Shown: positions 25,138 through 36,007, numbered from the stretch's first letter. The stretch is DNA of 64,000 nt from Bacillus halotolerans (GCF_001517105.1 NZ_LPVF01000012.1:62001-126000), one strand, 5' to 3'. Notes: generated by a model not told the origin, from the sequence alone. Numbers and translations: made by a program.

Positions 25138-26573
25138 AGCACTTTCCCCCTTTGCAGACAGCATTGTTCAAGAGCCCGCTCCATTCCCAGTTCTTGAATA
25201 TGATTCAAGTAATCAGCGACTCTCTCAGTCAGCTTCGGAATTTCATTCAGATTTGCTCCCCACAGCCATTGTTCTCCTAATAAGGCTGAAGCGATACGGA
25301 GCATATCTCCGGTCTCCTGATTCCAAACCTCTTGGAAAAATTGAAGAACAGCCGGGTCATCCTGCATTTCCTTCTTTCGATAAACATACAGAAGCGCGCT
25401 GAATGAAAACACTAAACGTGCAGGAAGCTGTCCCTTTTGTTCAACATATTCCTGGAGGGTCGGCAGGTTTCTCGTTTTGAATTTTGACACTGAATTTAGT
25501 CCAATGCTTTCCACATAATGTTTGATGTACGGGTTTTTAAAGCGATTCAGCACATCCTCCGCATATTGAGTAAGCCCTTCCAATTTCAAAACAGGAAGTA
25601 TTTCATCATGAATCAGCTCCTCAACAAAGCGCCCCACTGCCGGATGTTCAACTGAATCACGCACCGTTTTCAAACCGTATAAAGAAGAAACTGGCGTCAT
25701 TGCCGTATGCGCGCCATTTAAAATTCTCACTTTTTTCGTCCGATATGGGGTCAGATCGCTGACAATCTTTGTATGAAGACCGGCTGCCGCAAAGGGCAAT
25801 TCTTTTCCAATCCAATTCGGCCCTTCAATCACCCATAAATAATACTGTTCTCCCACAACAACCAGTTCATCTTGATAGCCTAATTCCGCAGTGATCTCAT
25901 TCATGCTGTCTACAGGAAAACCGGGAACAATACGGTCTACTAAACTATTACAAAACGTGTTGGCGTTCTGAATCCATTGCGTAAACCCCTCTTCCAGCTC
26001 CCATAGATCAGCATAATGCAGAATCGCTTCCTTCAGCTTTTGCCCGTTATTCTCAATCAGCTCACACGGAATCAAGACACACCCTTTTGTCTCGTCTCCG
26101 GCAAAAGCCTGGTAGCGAAAGTACAGAAAAGCTGTTAATTTCCCTGGAAATGTTTTTTGCGGCCTATCCTCTAAGCGGTCTTCTTTCTCACAAACAATAC
26201 CGGCTTCGGTCGTATTAGAAATGATAAAACGCAGTGCTTCGTTTGAAGCCAACTTTTTGAACTCGTCATAGTCGGAAAACAGATCAATCCCGCGGCTGAT
26301 TGAATTGATAATCATCTTTTCGTTTACCGCTTCTCCATCCTTCATTCCCTGTAAAAAAAGAGTATACAAGCCATCCTGGTCATTTAATCTTTTGATTTTC
26401 TCTGAACCTCTCGGCTGTACAACGGCGACACTTCCATTGAAATCAGTATGTCGATTCAATTGTTCAATTTGCCAATCGACAAACGCCCGCAGAAAATTTC
26501 CTTCCCCAAATTGGAGAATCTTTTCCGGATACTGTGTATAGCTTTCGTACAATTTTTTATTCAGCTTTTGCAC
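25134..26573 (-). CDS. uxaB: Tagaturonate reductase UxaB (altronate oxidoreductase)
   Basis: 479 residues from GTG 26573 (GGGAGG seven bases upstream). Reduces D-tagaturonate to D-altronate with NADH. Mannitol dehydrogenase-like Rossmann domain (LQFGEGNFLRAFVDWQIEQL at about 20) and C-terminal helical domain with the K...N-H-type catalytic region KVRILNGAHTAMTP. Coupled to uxaA. Confidence 0.95.
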   Translation of the reverse strand: MQKLNKKLYESYTQYPEKILQFGEGNFLRAFVDWQIEQLNRHTDFNGSVAVVQPRGSEKIKRLNDQDGLYTLFLQGMKDGEAVNEKMIINSISRGIDLFSDYDEFKKLASNEALRFIISNTTEAGIVCEKEDRLEDRPQKTFPGKLTAFLYFRYQAFAGDETKGCVLIPCELIENNGQKLKEAILHYADLWELEEGFTQWIQNANTFCNSLVDRIVPGFPVDSMNEITAELGYQDELVVVGEQYYLWVIEGPNWIGKELPFAAAGLHTKIVSDLTPYRTKKVRILNGAHTAMTPVSSLYGLKTVRDSVEHPAVGRFVEELIHDEILPVLKLEGLTQYAEDVLNRFKNPYIKHYVESIGLNSVSKFKTRNLPTLQEYVEQKGQLPARLVFSFSALLYVYRKKEMQDDPAVLQFFQEVWNQETGDMLRIASALLGEQWLWGANLNEIPKLTERVADYLNHIQELGMERALEQCCLQRGKVL

Positions 26574-26596
26574 CGTCATTGCCTCCCTTTCAGATG

Positions 26597-26613
26597 TATG
26601 CACACGTTAACAT
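26597..26613. promoter_or_regulatory. Possible ExuR half-operator before uxaB
   Basis: TGCACACGTTAACA shares the CGTTAACA half exactly with the palindrome upstream of uxaC. Lies between exuR and uxaB and could control a uxaBA-specific transcript. Confidence 0.45.
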
Positions 26614-26651
26614 TTTTCAGTATAAAGAATGCCCGCTGGAAAAACGGGGCA

Positions 26652-27653
26652 TCATGTCGTGACATTTTTTACTGAATCACGCACCATAAACTCTGTATTT
26701 TCAAAGATTTTTTCTGCTTTCGTATCCGGTGTGCTGATCAGCGCCAATAATTTTTTTGCCCCGAGCACACTGATTTTTTCAACAGGACGTTTCACTGTAG
26801 AAAGCCTTGGCGTGATATATTGCGAAAAACCAATATCATCAAATCCGATGACAGATATATCACCAGGCACGCGCATCCCCTTGGCAAATATGGCATTCAT
26901 TGCTCCGATCGCCATGTCATCATTCGAACAAAAGACAGCGGTTGGAGTGTTCGGAAGCGCCAGCAGGCGTTCCATCGCCTGAAAGCCGCTCTCCATATCG
27001 TATTGCCCTTTTACACTGTATTCATGTTTGATTGGTATATGATGGCGAATCAGCGCCGCTAAGTAGCCTTCCTTTCGCTGCTGAGAGGATTTAAATCCTT
27101 CGATTCCCTCAATGATGGCGATGTCTTGATGTCCGTTTTTAATCAAGTATTCTACAGCTTCCTGAGAACCTTCCTTGTCATTGGACAATATGTTGGTAAT
27201 GCCCCTGTCATCGACATCCCGGTTCAGCACGACGAGCGGGATCTTTTTTTCCCGAATATGATAAATAAAAGAATTATCAATATCACTTTGGCTCATTAAA
27301 ATAATGCCGTCATATCTCATTGGTGTTACAGAGTCATAGCTTTTCAGATCATCAATGCCGCGCACATACAGATTGTACTCCTCGCTGATTGCCTGGTTTA
27401 CGCCTTTTATGGTATCAGCGAAAAAACTGTGTGAGGTTCCGTTTGTGATGCTTGTAAAGAAAAGCCCGATCGTATGAGATTTTTGCATTGCAAGGCTTTT
27501 TGCATTCACATTCGGTGTATAGTTGAGCTGTGAAGCAAGCTCCAATATTTTTTTCTTCGTGTGTTCTTTAATATAAGGGCTGTTATTGAGTGCTCTGGAT
27601 ACGGTTGTGTGGGATACGTTTGCAAGTTTTGCGATATCTTTAATGGTTACCAT
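26652..27653 (-). CDS. exuR: LacI-family hexuronate repressor ExuR
   Basis: 333 residues. LacI helix-turn-helix at residues 3-50 (IKDIAKLANVSHTTVSRALN) and a periplasmic-binding-protein-like sensor domain with SVIGFDDIGFSQYITPRLST. Represses the hexuronate operon until the inducing sugar acid binds. Located within the operon it controls; candidate operators at 36033-36056, 36115-36128 and 26597-26613. Confidence 0.94.
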   Translation of the reverse strand: MVTIKDIAKLANVSHTTVSRALNNSPYIKEHTKKKILELASQLNYTPNVNAKSLAMQKSHTIGLFFTSITNGTSHSFFADTIKGVNQAISEEYNLYVRGIDDLKSYDSVTPMRYDGIILMSQSDIDNSFIYHIREKKIPLVVLNRDVDDRGITNILSNDKEGSQEAVEYLIKNGHQDIAIIEGIEGFKSSQQRKEGYLAALIRHHIPIKHEYSVKGQYDMESGFQAMERLLALPNTPTAVFCSNDDMAIGAMNAIFAKGMRVPGDISVIGFDDIGFSQYITPRLSTVKRPVEKISVLGAKKLLALISTPDTKAEKIFENTEFMVRDSVKNVTT

Positions 27654-27740
27654 CTATTTCCCTTCCTTATCATACCGGCTGCGATTCGTTATTACATATT
27701 GTATCATCAAACACACCCCCTCTCCCACGATATTTCCAGA

Positions 27741-29009
27741 TTAATAAGAAACCGTATCATCAGCATGTGTTCCTGCTGCGCTGCCGATGATTGGCCGCAC
27801 AAAACGGATGACAGCCAGTGAAGCGAAGACGGCCAGCCCTCCGGCAAGTAAAAATGCGCCAGAAAAAGTACCTGTCCGGTCGACAATAAAGCCGGTTAAA
27901 GCGGGACCGATGATGCCTGCGGTGTTGGCGAGAAAATGCATGAATCCGCCAACAGAACCGACATTCTTTTGGTCGACTACATCCTGAATAACAGCCCAGT
28001 AGATCGCGCCCGTCAAATATAAAAAGAAGACAGACAGAGCCACGAGTGTAACAGCGCTTACAGTTGTGGTGACAAGCCCAGCTAAACCAATCAATACCGC
28101 GGAAGAAAACAAACACGTGACGAGCACGACTTTACGCGAAAACAGCACGCCTTTCCGGACTGTTTTTTTGTATACATAGTCCGAAACAAATCCCCCGGCT
28201 GCCAGGCCGATAAATCCTAAAATCCACGGAATGACTGTGATGACACTCATTGACCCAACACTTAATCCCCGCTCCTCGACAAGATAGCTCGGAAACCACG
28301 TCAAAAAGAAGAAGAGGATGTAGTTGTAAGCGAAAAAAGCAAACGCCGTGAACAAGACTGTTTTTTGTTTCAGATAAAAGGTCAGCGGAATTTTCTCCTC
28401 GGGAGCGGCTTCAACTTTCATCGCAGGTGCATTGCCCATTGGCTCAGCCGGCTTTTCTTTTACGCATTTTAACCAGAGAAATGCCCAAATCAATCCGATG
28501 ATCATGATGAGAACGAAGGAAACCTTCCAGCTGAATGCAACGGCGATCATGCCGACAATTGGGCCGGAAATGGCTCCGCCAAGGGGCGTTCCGCTATTTG
28601 TGACTCCGACAGCTGACGCCCGCTGAGTCGGCGGAAACCAGTTATTGACCATTTTATTGATAGTCGCCGAAAGCGGCCCTTCCCCCATTCCAAACAAAAT
28701 TCGTATGATCAGCAGGCTGACAAAGCCAAAAGCCAATGCAACTGCTCCGCTGAACAGCGACCAAACGACCATGGCCACAAATAAGGTCAGTTTTGCTCCA
28801 TAGCGGTCGGATGCCACACCGCCAAGAAAATTGAAAACGGCATATCCAATCGAAAAACTGCTGAAAATCAAGCCCATTTGTGTAGCGGACAGTGTGAGAT
28901 CATCCTGAATGAATGGAGCTGCAATGGACAATGCCGAACGGTCCAGATAGTTAATCACACCAGCCAGGAACAAAAAAAGGATGACTGGAAGCTTATCTTT
29001 TGAAAACAT
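27741..29009 (-). CDS. exuT: Hexuronate transporter ExuT (MFS)
   Basis: 422 residues, about 12 membrane segments. Anion:cation symporter group of MFS; motifs INYLDRSALSIAAP at the N-terminus, GGVASDRYGAKLTLF (motif A) and RILFGMGEGPL. Imports galacturonate and glucuronate for the pathway encoded around it. Confidence 0.93.
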   Translation of the reverse strand: MFSKDKLPVILFLFLAGVINYLDRSALSIAAPFIQDDLTLSATQMGLIFSSFSIGYAVFNFLGGVASDRYGAKLTLFVAMVVWSLFSGAVALAFGFVSLLIIRILFGMGEGPLSATINKMVNNWFPPTQRASAVGVTNSGTPLGGAISGPIVGMIAVAFSWKVSFVLIMIIGLIWAFLWLKCVKEKPAEPMGNAPAMKVEAAPEEKIPLTFYLKQKTVLFTAFAFFAYNYILFFFLTWFPSYLVEERGLSVGSMSVITVIPWILGFIGLAAGGFVSDYVYKKTVRKGVLFSRKVVLVTCLFSSAVLIGLAGLVTTTVSAVTLVALSVFFLYLTGAIYWAVIQDVVDQKNVGSVGGFMHFLANTAGIIGPALTGFIVDRTGTFSGAFLLAGGLAVFASLAVIRFVRPIIGSAAGTHADDTVSY

Positions 29010-29054
29010 CTCAACCTCACCCCTATGTTGGTTCAGTATCTGTATCTGCTTTCG

Positions 29055-29891
29055 TCACACTCCTGAATAAGCCATAAAACCTCCATCGACAGGAACGGTG
29101 ATACCGGTGACAAAGCCTGAATAGGAATCATCCGCCAGCCAAAGAAGCGTACCGAGCAGGTCCTCCGGTTTTCCAAATCGCTTCATCGGTGTTCCCGCAA
29201 TAATCTTTTTAGAGCGGTCTGTAAAGCTTCCATCCTTATTGATCAGCAGATCGTGGTTTTGTTTCGTCAGAAAAAAGCCTGGTGCGATTGCGTTAACCCT
29301 CAGTCCGGTTTCCGCAAAATGCACAGCCAGCCACATTGTAAAATTATTGATTGATGCTTTGGCCGCACTGTACGCCGGAACCTTCGTCATAGGTGAATAA
29401 GCACTCATTGATGAGATATTCACAATGGCTGGTGAGTCTGCCTTCAGCAATTCCCTTCCAAATACTTGGGTAGCCAGAAATGCCCCAGTGAAGTTGGTTG
29501 AAAAAACAGTTGAAAATCCGTTTTCATCCATGTCAAAGAATGATTGCCCTTCTCCTCCTTCTTCATATGTCTCCACATCAGTAATCGCAGCGGGATGATT
29601 TCCTCCTGCTCCATTGATTAGGAGATGAACAGCGCCAAATCGGTCAAGGATATCAGTCTTCGCCTTCTCTAGCGACGTCCTGTCCAGCACATCAGCAGAA
29701 ACGGAATATGCCGTGCCGCCAGCTTTCGTAATTTCCCTCACAACCTCTTGTCCTGTTTCAGCTGATCGGTTCAGTATCGCCACCTTCATGCCATGGCGGG
29801 CAAGCTCCCGGGCCATGGCCGAGCAAAGCACACCGCTGCCCCCTGTGATAACAGCAACTTTACCTGCCAGTCGATGATGAAGAGGAATCAT
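29055..29891 (-). CDS. yjmF: D-mannonate oxidoreductase YjmF (UxuB function), SDR family
   Basis: 278 residues. Short-chain dehydrogenase: NAD-binding VAVITGGSGVLCSAMARELA near residue 14 (the usual TGxxxGxG ends in GVLC here), Ser in VNISSMSAYS, catalytic YSAAK at about 173. Reduces D-fructuronate to D-mannonate. Its start lies inside the extended end of uxuA; the ATG at 29891 has GAGGTGG. Confidence 0.92.
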   Translation of the reverse strand: MIPLHHRLAGKVAVITGGSGVLCSAMARELARHGMKVAILNRSAETGQEVVREITKAGGTAYSVSADVLDRTSLEKAKTDILDRFGAVHLLINGAGGNHPAAITDVETYEEGGEGQSFFDMDENGFSTVFSTNFTGAFLATQVFGRELLKADSPAIVNISSMSAYSPMTKVPAYSAAKASINNFTMWLAVHFAETGLRVNAIAPGFFLTKQNHDLLINKDGSFTDRSKKIIAGTPMKRFGKPEDLLGTLLWLADDSYSGFVTGITVPVDGGFMAYSGV

Positions 29892-30966
29892 CATTCCACC
29901 TCTTTTTCGCCATTGATTCGTACGCGTCCCACAGTCCGCTCAAATACATGATGCCTAAAGCGCGATCGTATAAGCCGTAGCCCGGACGGCACTGCTCTCC
30001 CCAAATATGGCGACCGTGATCCGGCCTGACATATCCGTTGTAATCCTGCTTGTGCAGTTCTGCCATGACCCCTTGAATATTAATCGAACCGTCCTTTGTC
30101 AGATGAGACGTTTCAATAAAATCCCCATTTTCAAAGATCTTCACATTGCGGATGTGTGAAAATGGAGCAAGCCCTGCATATGTTTTAGCAATTTCCACCA
30201 TGTCATTGGCGGGATTGGCCCCCATGGAACCGATACATAAGGTGATGCAGTTAGAAGGTGAGTCTGATATGGCCCGCAGCTTCTCATAGCTTGCCTCTCC
30301 TGTGATAATACGCGGCAATCCAAAAATCGGCCAAGGCGGGTCATCCGGATGAATGGCCATTTGAATGCCATGCGCTTCAGCAACCGGCAGAATTTCCTTC
30401 AAAAAAAATGATAAATTGTTCCACAGCTGTTCTTCATCGACCGGCCTGTAGGCCTCAAACAGTTCTTTGATCCGAGCCAATTTCTCAGGCTCCCACCCTG
30501 GGAGTGTCAGGTCAGACGCGTCTTCCACCGTCCGGATCAGCTCTTGAGGCTCCAGGCTCTCCACTTTGGCTTTTTCAAAAAACAGAGCGGTTGAGCCGTC
30601 TTCCAGCGGACGGAACATGTCGGTGCGTGTCCAGTCGAAAATCGGCATAAAATTGTAGCAAATCACTTTCACGCCAAAAGCAGACAGATTGCGGATGGTC
30701 TGCTTATAATGTTCAATGTACCGGCCGCGTTCTTCGCTGCCCAGTTTAATCGCTTCATGAACGTTTACGCTCTCGACAACCTCCGCATGAAAACCATGGG
30801 ATTGTATATATTCCGTCTCAGCTTTGATTTCCTCTATTTCCCACACTTCCCCGGCAGGTTTGTGATGAAGAGCCCAGACGATGCCTTTCACCCCGGGAAT
30901 TTGTTTCACGTGTTCAAGTGTGACTGTATCGTTGCCTCGTCCATACCATCGAAATGTAATATTCAT
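29860..30966 (-). CDS. uxuA: Mannonate dehydratase UxuA (C-terminus altered by a frameshift)
   Basis: 368 residues. TIM-barrel enzyme converting D-mannonate to 2-keto-3-deoxygluconate; conserved AIHPDDPPWPIFGLPRI and YVRPDHGRH. The last residues, KRWNDDSSSSSTGR, are unlike the family end (KKEVGI in 168, as I recall). With six A's instead of five in the run at 29903-29907 the frame would read KKEVE and stop at TGA near 29890, just before yjmF. The enzyme core is intact, so activity is probably unaffected. Confidence 0.93.
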   Translation of the reverse strand: MNITFRWYGRGNDTVTLEHVKQIPGVKGIVWALHHKPAGEVWEIEEIKAETEYIQSHGFHAEVVESVNVHEAIKLGSEERGRYIEHYKQTIRNLSAFGVKVICYNFMPIFDWTRTDMFRPLEDGSTALFFEKAKVESLEPQELIRTVEDASDLTLPGWEPEKLARIKELFEAYRPVDEEQLWNNLSFFLKEILPVAEAHGIQMAIHPDDPPWPIFGLPRIITGEASYEKLRAISDSPSNCITLCIGSMGANPANDMVEIAKTYAGLAPFSHIRNVKIFENGDFIETSHLTKDGSINIQGVMAELHKQDYNGYVRPDHGRHIWGEQCRPGYGLYDRALGIMYLSGLWDAYESMAKKRWNDDSSSSSTGR

Positions 30967-30989
30967 CCTGCACCTCCGGATTGAGCCTT

Positions 30990-32009
30990 TTAATCAAATG
31001 TGATCACTGCCTTCCGCACCTGATCGGGATGCTCCTTGATAAATTGAAACGCGTGATGGACATCATCAACTGAAAACGTATGGGTGACGAGCCCGTTATG
31101 CGCTAACCGGCCTTCATTCAGCAGCTTTACAACCTTCGGAAACTGATTTGTCTGGAGTCTTGAGCCGGTAATCGTGACTTCTTTTTTTGTAATGGGGAGC
31201 TGAGGAATTTGTGACGCTCTCTCATCAAATCCAAGCACCACCACACGCCCTGCCGGAGAAACAACATCAACGGAAAGCTCAAAAGTCGCAGGGAGACAGA
31301 CAGCATCAATGGCTACATTGGCTCCTTCATTGCCCGTCCATTCCCGAACCCGCTCAGCCGCATGTTCTGTTTGAACATTCACAACAGCGTCGGCACCGTT
31401 TTCTGCAGCAAATGCCAGCCGCTCATGATTTAAGTCGGTTATCATGACGGAAGCACCCGCAAGCTTTGCCATTTTTAACACACAGATGCCGATAGGCCCC
31501 GCTCCCTGAATCAGAACGCGATCACCCTTTTCCACCTGTCCCCGCCAAACGGCCTGGGCACCTATTGTATAAGGCTCGGCCATAACTGCCTCCTCCCAAG
31601 GCAGCTCTTTTGAAACCGCGTGAAGCTGCTTTTCAGGAAGCACAACATATTCCCGCATCCCGCCGTCTTCATGAACGCCAAACACAGAAAGCTTCGCACA
31701 AACATTCGGCCGGCCTTTACGGCAGGCATAACAGTTTCCGCAATAAGAAATCGGTTCAATCACAACATGGTCTCCGGCTTTCAGGCCTTTAACATTCGCA
31801 CCAACCTCCTCCACTTCTCCCGTTACCTCGTGTCCGATTACTCTCGGAAGGGTCGCAAGCGGATTCGTGCCATGATAAATATGCATGTCAGAACCGCAAA
31901 TTCCGACTCGTTTTACTTTGACGAGCACTTCATCAGCCTTTGAAAGAACAGGCTTTTCCATGTCTGCTGTCACCAAATCATACGCTTTTCGCACTTGAAC
32001 CGCTTTCAT
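30990..32009 (-). CDS. yjmD: Zinc-type alcohol dehydrogenase-like YjmD
   Basis: 339 residues. Medium-chain dehydrogenase: catalytic zinc [27 protein letters not shown], structural zinc [15 protein letters not shown], and NAD-binding [14 protein letters not shown]. Probably oxidises a sugar acid or polyol intermediate of hexuronate metabolism; substrate not established. Four bases from yjmC. Confidence 0.9.
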   Translation of the reverse strand: MKAVQVRKAYDLVTADMEKPVLSKADEVLVKVKRVGICGSDMHIYHGTNPLATLPRVIGHEVTGEVEEVGANVKGLKAGDHVVIEPISYCGNCYACRKGRPNVCAKLSVFGVHEDGGMREYVVLPEKQLHAVSKELPWEEAVMAEPYTIGAQAVWRGQVEKGDRVLIQGAGPIGICVLKMAKLAGASVMITDLNHERLAFAAENGADAVVNVQTEHAAERVREWTGNEGANVAIDAVCLPATFELSVDVVSPAGRVVVLGFDERASQIPQLPITKKEVTITGSRLQTNQFPKVVKLLNEGRLAHNGLVTHTFSVDDVHHAFQFIKEHPDQVRKAVITFD

Positions 32010-32013
32010 TTCC

Positions 32014-33027
32014 TCACCTGCTTTTTAAAAATTCATACACGCTCCGAGCAATTGAAATTCCGTGTTTCCTGTTTCTTTCCTCGTGCAGCTGCTCCAATTC
32101 GCCAGGCACATACACTCGCTCGACTCCTCTAGCCGGAGGTGATTGCTGCAGTTCATCAAGCATGGCGTCCATCTGCTCTAAAAACATATCTTGTCCGGTA
32201 AAATAGGACGGATGGATCGCGCAAACATAATGTCCAAGCTTCCTATTTTGATCAAGATCGCCGTACATTTTAACGATATGCGGCCCAAAAGCCGCCCCAG
32301 CCAGCAAACCTGAAAACACATCCACCACAACAGATAGCCCGTAGCCTTTAGGACCCCCGAACGTCGAAAGTGAGACGACCTTGTGAGGGTCTGTTACCGT
32401 CTCACCGTTTTCATCGACTCCCCATCCTTCTGGTATTTCTGTGCCCTCTTCACGCGCCTGCAGTATCTTTCCAAATGCCACTTTTGACGTTGCCATATCT
32501 AGGATAAACGGTTTTTTATGCTTTGCCGGCACACCGTAAGCAATTGGATTCGTGCCTAAAAAAGGAGACCTCCCGCCAAACGGGACTACAATACTGTCAG
32601 TATGAGACATAGCGATTCCGATCAGTTTTTCCTCAGCCGCTTTTTGCACAAAATAACTTAACGCTCCGCAATGGCTGCTGTTTGTCGCGGCGACCATGCC
32701 AACACCATTTTTCTTTGCCATTTCAATGGCGTGATCCATCGCCTTATCGGCAATCACATGGCCGAACCCGTCATCACCGTCCAGCACTCCTGTCACCGGC
32801 CCCGTTTCTTTAAAAATGGGACACGCTTTTGGATTGATGCCTCCAGCCCTCAGCCTGTTCACATAATGTTCTGTTCGCAAAACACCATGAGAATTCACAT
32901 TGCGTAAATCGGCGTGTATGAGCACGTCTGCTACTTTTTCGGCATCTCGTTCATTCAAATTGGCGCCGATCAGCTTTTGCTGAACCAGTTCCTTCGCTTC
33001 TTCAGCGGAAATCGTTACCGTATTCAA
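32014..33027 (-). CDS. yjmC: Malate/L-lactate dehydrogenase-family oxidoreductase YjmC
   Basis: 337 residues from TTG 33027 ([15 protein letters not shown]). Ldh2 family, an NAD(P)-dependent 2-hydroxyacid dehydrogenase fold unrelated to classical [45 protein letters not shown]. Role in the hexuronate operon unclear. The frame is open to 33063, but an ATG there has no ribosome site; GGAGG precedes the TTG by 12 bases. Confidence 0.88.
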   Translation of the reverse strand: MNTVTISAEEAKELVQQKLIGANLNERDAEKVADVLIHADLRNVNSHGVLRTEHYVNRLRAGGINPKACPIFKETGPVTGVLDGDDGFGHVIADKAMDHAIEMAKKNGVGMVAATNSSHCGALSYFVQKAAEEKLIGIAMSHTDSIVVPFGGRSPFLGTNPIAYGVPAKHKKPFILDMATSKVAFGKILQAREEGTEIPEGWGVDENGETVTDPHKVVSLSTFGGPKGYGLSVVVDVFSGLLAGAAFGPHIVKMYGDLDQNRKLGHYVCAIHPSYFTGQDMFLEQMDAMLDELQQSPPARGVERVYVPGELEQLHEERNRKHGISIARSVYEFLKSR

Positions 33028-33132
33028 TTCAATAAAGAGCCTCCTTTCTTTCAGTTTCATCACTTAGTGAAAACCCTTACAAATTATTATTACTTGCGAA
33101 CTGTTCAAAATATTCTTTATATGATTGTTTGA

Positions 33133-34512
33133 TCAGTTTCTATGCTGAAGCTCTTCGACAATCTGTGCATGCTGCTGATCTGTCAGTTTATAAAGAAAAC
33201 CGATAATGACCATAGCTAATGCCAAAGCAATAGCGGGATACAGAAGAAGAAGCGCTTTAATGCCGAGCAGCGCCTGTGCCGTCTGGGCTACGTTCGGCAT
33301 ATATCCGACAAGCCCCAATCCGATCCCCGAGAGAAATCCAGACAATGACTGAGCAAGCTTCCGCGAGAAGTTAAAGAGGGAATATGTCGTTGCTTCTTTC
33401 CGCTCACCGGATTTCCACTCGCCGTAGTCAATGATATCTGAGACAAGCGCCCACGTAATGCCATTGGGAATACTGATCCCAATAAACGCGATGCTTGCAA
33501 GGATGGTAAACACATATACATTTGAAGGAAGCATAAAGTTGATCAGGTCCGCGGCAACGCTGATGCCGAAACCGAACATTGCGGTTTGTTTCTTTCCAAA
33601 CATCTTAACGAGCTTTGGCAGAAACACGACGCCCAAAAAGGAAGATCCAATAATGATAAAGTTCATATAAGCCATCAGTTCGACATTGCCTAGGTTATAT
33701 TGTGCGAAGTATACGAGCATTGCGGATTTAATGTTGTATGCGGAAATCGAAAAAATGGTCATCAGGACAAGGGTTAACAGCGGTTTGTTCGTTATAAACG
33801 TTTTGACGACAGATGAAAATGTTAATTTCTCTTTTGGCGCTTCCGCAATAACAATACGTTCCTTGCAGTTGCGATAGCAAATATAAAACCAAAGCACACC
33901 GAGAACAGCAAACAATCCCATGACCACCGGATAGCCTACCTTCGGGTTATCAAACTTGACGAGCAGCGGCATGACGGCCACGCTCGTGATAAACAAAGCC
34001 CCGAGTGAGCCGATTTGGCGAAAAGTAGAGATAGAAGTCCGATCTTCGGTATTTTGAGTCATCGACGCTCCTAATGAGCCGTACGGAATGTTTACAAATG
34101 AATAGCCCACGCCCCACAGCATATAGGATGCATACGCATAAATCAGCTTGCCTGTCGTTGATACATTCGGGGACAGAAAAATAAGAACAGTAAGCACCGC
34201 AAGAACAATGCTGCCGATTAATAAATAAGGCCTGAATTTCCCCCGCCTGCCGATGTTTTTGCGATAATCAATTGATGAGCCGACAATGGGGTCTGTTACC
34301 GCCGCAAAGAGCTTGCTGACTAAAAAAATACTTCCCGCCATCGCAGCCGGGATTCCCGCCACATCAGTAAAATACTTTAATAAATAGATTTGGCCTAAAT
34401 CAAACATAAAACCGTTCCCAAAATCACCAAAGCCATAGGACATTTTCTCTTTCAGTGAAAGCCTCTTCTCCGTTTCAATCGACACAACCTTATTTTCCAG
34501 TTCTGCTCGCAT
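33133..34512 (-). CDS. yjmB: Na+/sugar symporter YjmB (GPH family)
   Basis: 459 residues, 12 predicted membrane segments; glycoside-pentoside-hexuronide:cation symporter. Motifs KEKMSYGFGDFGNGF at the N-terminus and DPIVGSSIDYRKNIGRRGKF. Likely imports a hexuronide or oligo-uronide that feeds UxaC. Second gene of the operon. Confidence 0.92.
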   Translation of the reverse strand: MRAELENKVVSIETEKRLSLKEKMSYGFGDFGNGFMFDLGQIYLLKYFTDVAGIPAAMAGSIFLVSKLFAAVTDPIVGSSIDYRKNIGRRGKFRPYLLIGSIVLAVLTVLIFLSPNVSTTGKLIYAYASYMLWGVGYSFVNIPYGSLGASMTQNTEDRTSISTFRQIGSLGALFITSVAVMPLLVKFDNPKVGYPVVMGLFAVLGVLWFYICYRNCKERIVIAEAPKEKLTFSSVVKTFITNKPLLTLVLMTIFSISAYNIKSAMLVYFAQYNLGNVELMAYMNFIIIGSSFLGVVFLPKLVKMFGKKQTAMFGFGISVAADLINFMLPSNVYVFTILASIAFIGISIPNGITWALVSDIIDYGEWKSGERKEATTYSLFNFSRKLAQSLSGFLSGIGLGLVGYMPNVAQTAQALLGIKALLLLYPAIALALAMVIIGFLYKLTDQQHAQIVEELQHRN

Positions 34513-34585
34513 CTTCCACCTCTGTGTCTTAAGAATTTTCGATGAGATGTCCGCTCAGTATGACGTATCTGAGCCGGAACTTATT

Positions 34586-36007
34586 TTATACGTTTGCCTT
34601 TTCTTCTTGAAATCGAAAATATTGTTTCGCATTGTGATAGCAAATGCCTTGTACGATGCCGCCAAGAAGCTCCATATCTTTCGGCACTTCGCCGTTTTCA
34701 GCCCATTCGCCGATCAGATTGCAAACAATCCGTCTGAAGTATTCATGGCGTGTATACGACAAAAAGCTTCTGGAATCAGTCAGCATGCCGATAAAACGGC
34801 TGAAAAGCCCGACATTTGATAACGCTTTCATTTGATTGAGCATCCCATCCTTGGAATCGTTAAACCACCATGCTGTGCCAAATTGTATTTTCCCAGGCGT
34901 GATGCCGTCTTGAAAGCTATTTATCATGCTGGCAATGATATAGTTATCATTTGGGTTGAGCGAATATAAAATCGTTTTCGGCAGCTGGTTTTTCATTTCG
35001 ACTGAATTCAGCAGTCTGTACAAAGGCTTCGCAATTTCTTCGTCATTCATAGAATCATAGCCTGTATCCGGCCCCAATTTCTTCATCATTTTCGTATTCG
35101 TATTTCTGAGTGCATTGATATGAAACTGCATCGCCCAGTCAAGCTCAGCATACAATCCGCAAAGAAATTGAAGCGTATATGTCTTGAATTTCTTCTCGTC
35201 TTCGTAAGAAACCTGTTCTCCGTTTAATCTTGCGGTAAAAATGAGGCCCGCTTCCTCTTTGTCCGTTTCGGCAAACACCATTGAATCAATCGCATGATCA
35301 GATACTCTGCCGCCGACTGAATGGAAGAAACGCACTCGTTCTTCAAGAGCTTTCAAAAACTCATCATAGGTTGTAATCGAAAGTGACGCAGCCTTTTCAA
35401 GCGCCTGCACCCAATCCGGGAAGCCTTCGCGATTGATTTCCAGCCCTTTATCCGGCCGAAATCCCGGCAGCACACTGACAGGAAAATCTTTGTCCTCTTT
35501 TAATAATAGGTGGTACTCAAGGGAATCGACAGGGTCATCGGTTGTGCATACTACTCTTACATTTGATTTCACAATGAAATCCCTTGCCCCGAAGCCTTCT
35601 CCTTGCAGCAGTTCATTCGTCCGTTTCCAAATATTTGGCGCCGATTGCTCATTTAATATCTCGTAAATCCCAAAAAATCGCTGCAGCTCTAAATGGGTCC
35701 AATTGTAGAGCGGATTGCCAATCGCCATCGGCACTGTTCTCGCCCATGCCATGAACTTCTCCTCATCAGCTGCATCGCCTGTAATGTATGTTTCTTCAAT
35801 TCCATTGGCTCTCATGATGCGCCATTTGTAATGGTCTCCATACAGCCAGGCTTCTGTCATGTTTTGAAATCTCTTATTTTCATAGATTTCTTTCGGACTC
35901 AAATGGCAGTGATAATCAATAATCGGCATGTCTTTCGCATAATTGTGATAGAGGTTGACAGCGGTTTCATTTTTCAGCAAAAAGTTTTCTCCCATAAAGG
36001 GTTCCAT
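34586..36007 (-). CDS. uxaC: Glucuronate/galacturonate isomerase UxaC
   Basis: 473 residues from ATG 36007 (GGTGAGG upstream). Amidohydrolase-like barrel with the metal motif IDYHCHLSPKEIYEN near residue 29. Converts glucuronate to fructuronate and galacturonate to tagaturonate, the first step of the pathway. First gene of the operon, behind a sigma-A promoter flanked by two palindromic operators. Confidence 0.96.
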   Translation of the reverse strand: MEPFMGENFLLKNETAVNLYHNYAKDMPIIDYHCHLSPKEIYENKRFQNMTEAWLYGDHYKWRIMRANGIEETYITGDAADEEKFMAWARTVPMAIGNPLYNWTHLELQRFFGIYEILNEQSAPNIWKRTNELLQGEGFGARDFIVKSNVRVVCTTDDPVDSLEYHLLLKEDKDFPVSVLPGFRPDKGLEINREGFPDWVQALEKAASLSITTYDEFLKALEERVRFFHSVGGRVSDHAIDSMVFAETDKEEAGLIFTARLNGEQVSYEDEKKFKTYTLQFLCGLYAELDWAMQFHINALRNTNTKMMKKLGPDTGYDSMNDEEIAKPLYRLLNSVEMKNQLPKTILYSLNPNDNYIIASMINSFQDGITPGKIQFGTAWWFNDSKDGMLNQMKALSNVGLFSRFIGMLTDSRSFLSYTRHEYFRRIVCNLIGEWAENGEVPKDMELLGGIVQGICYHNAKQYFRFQEEKANV

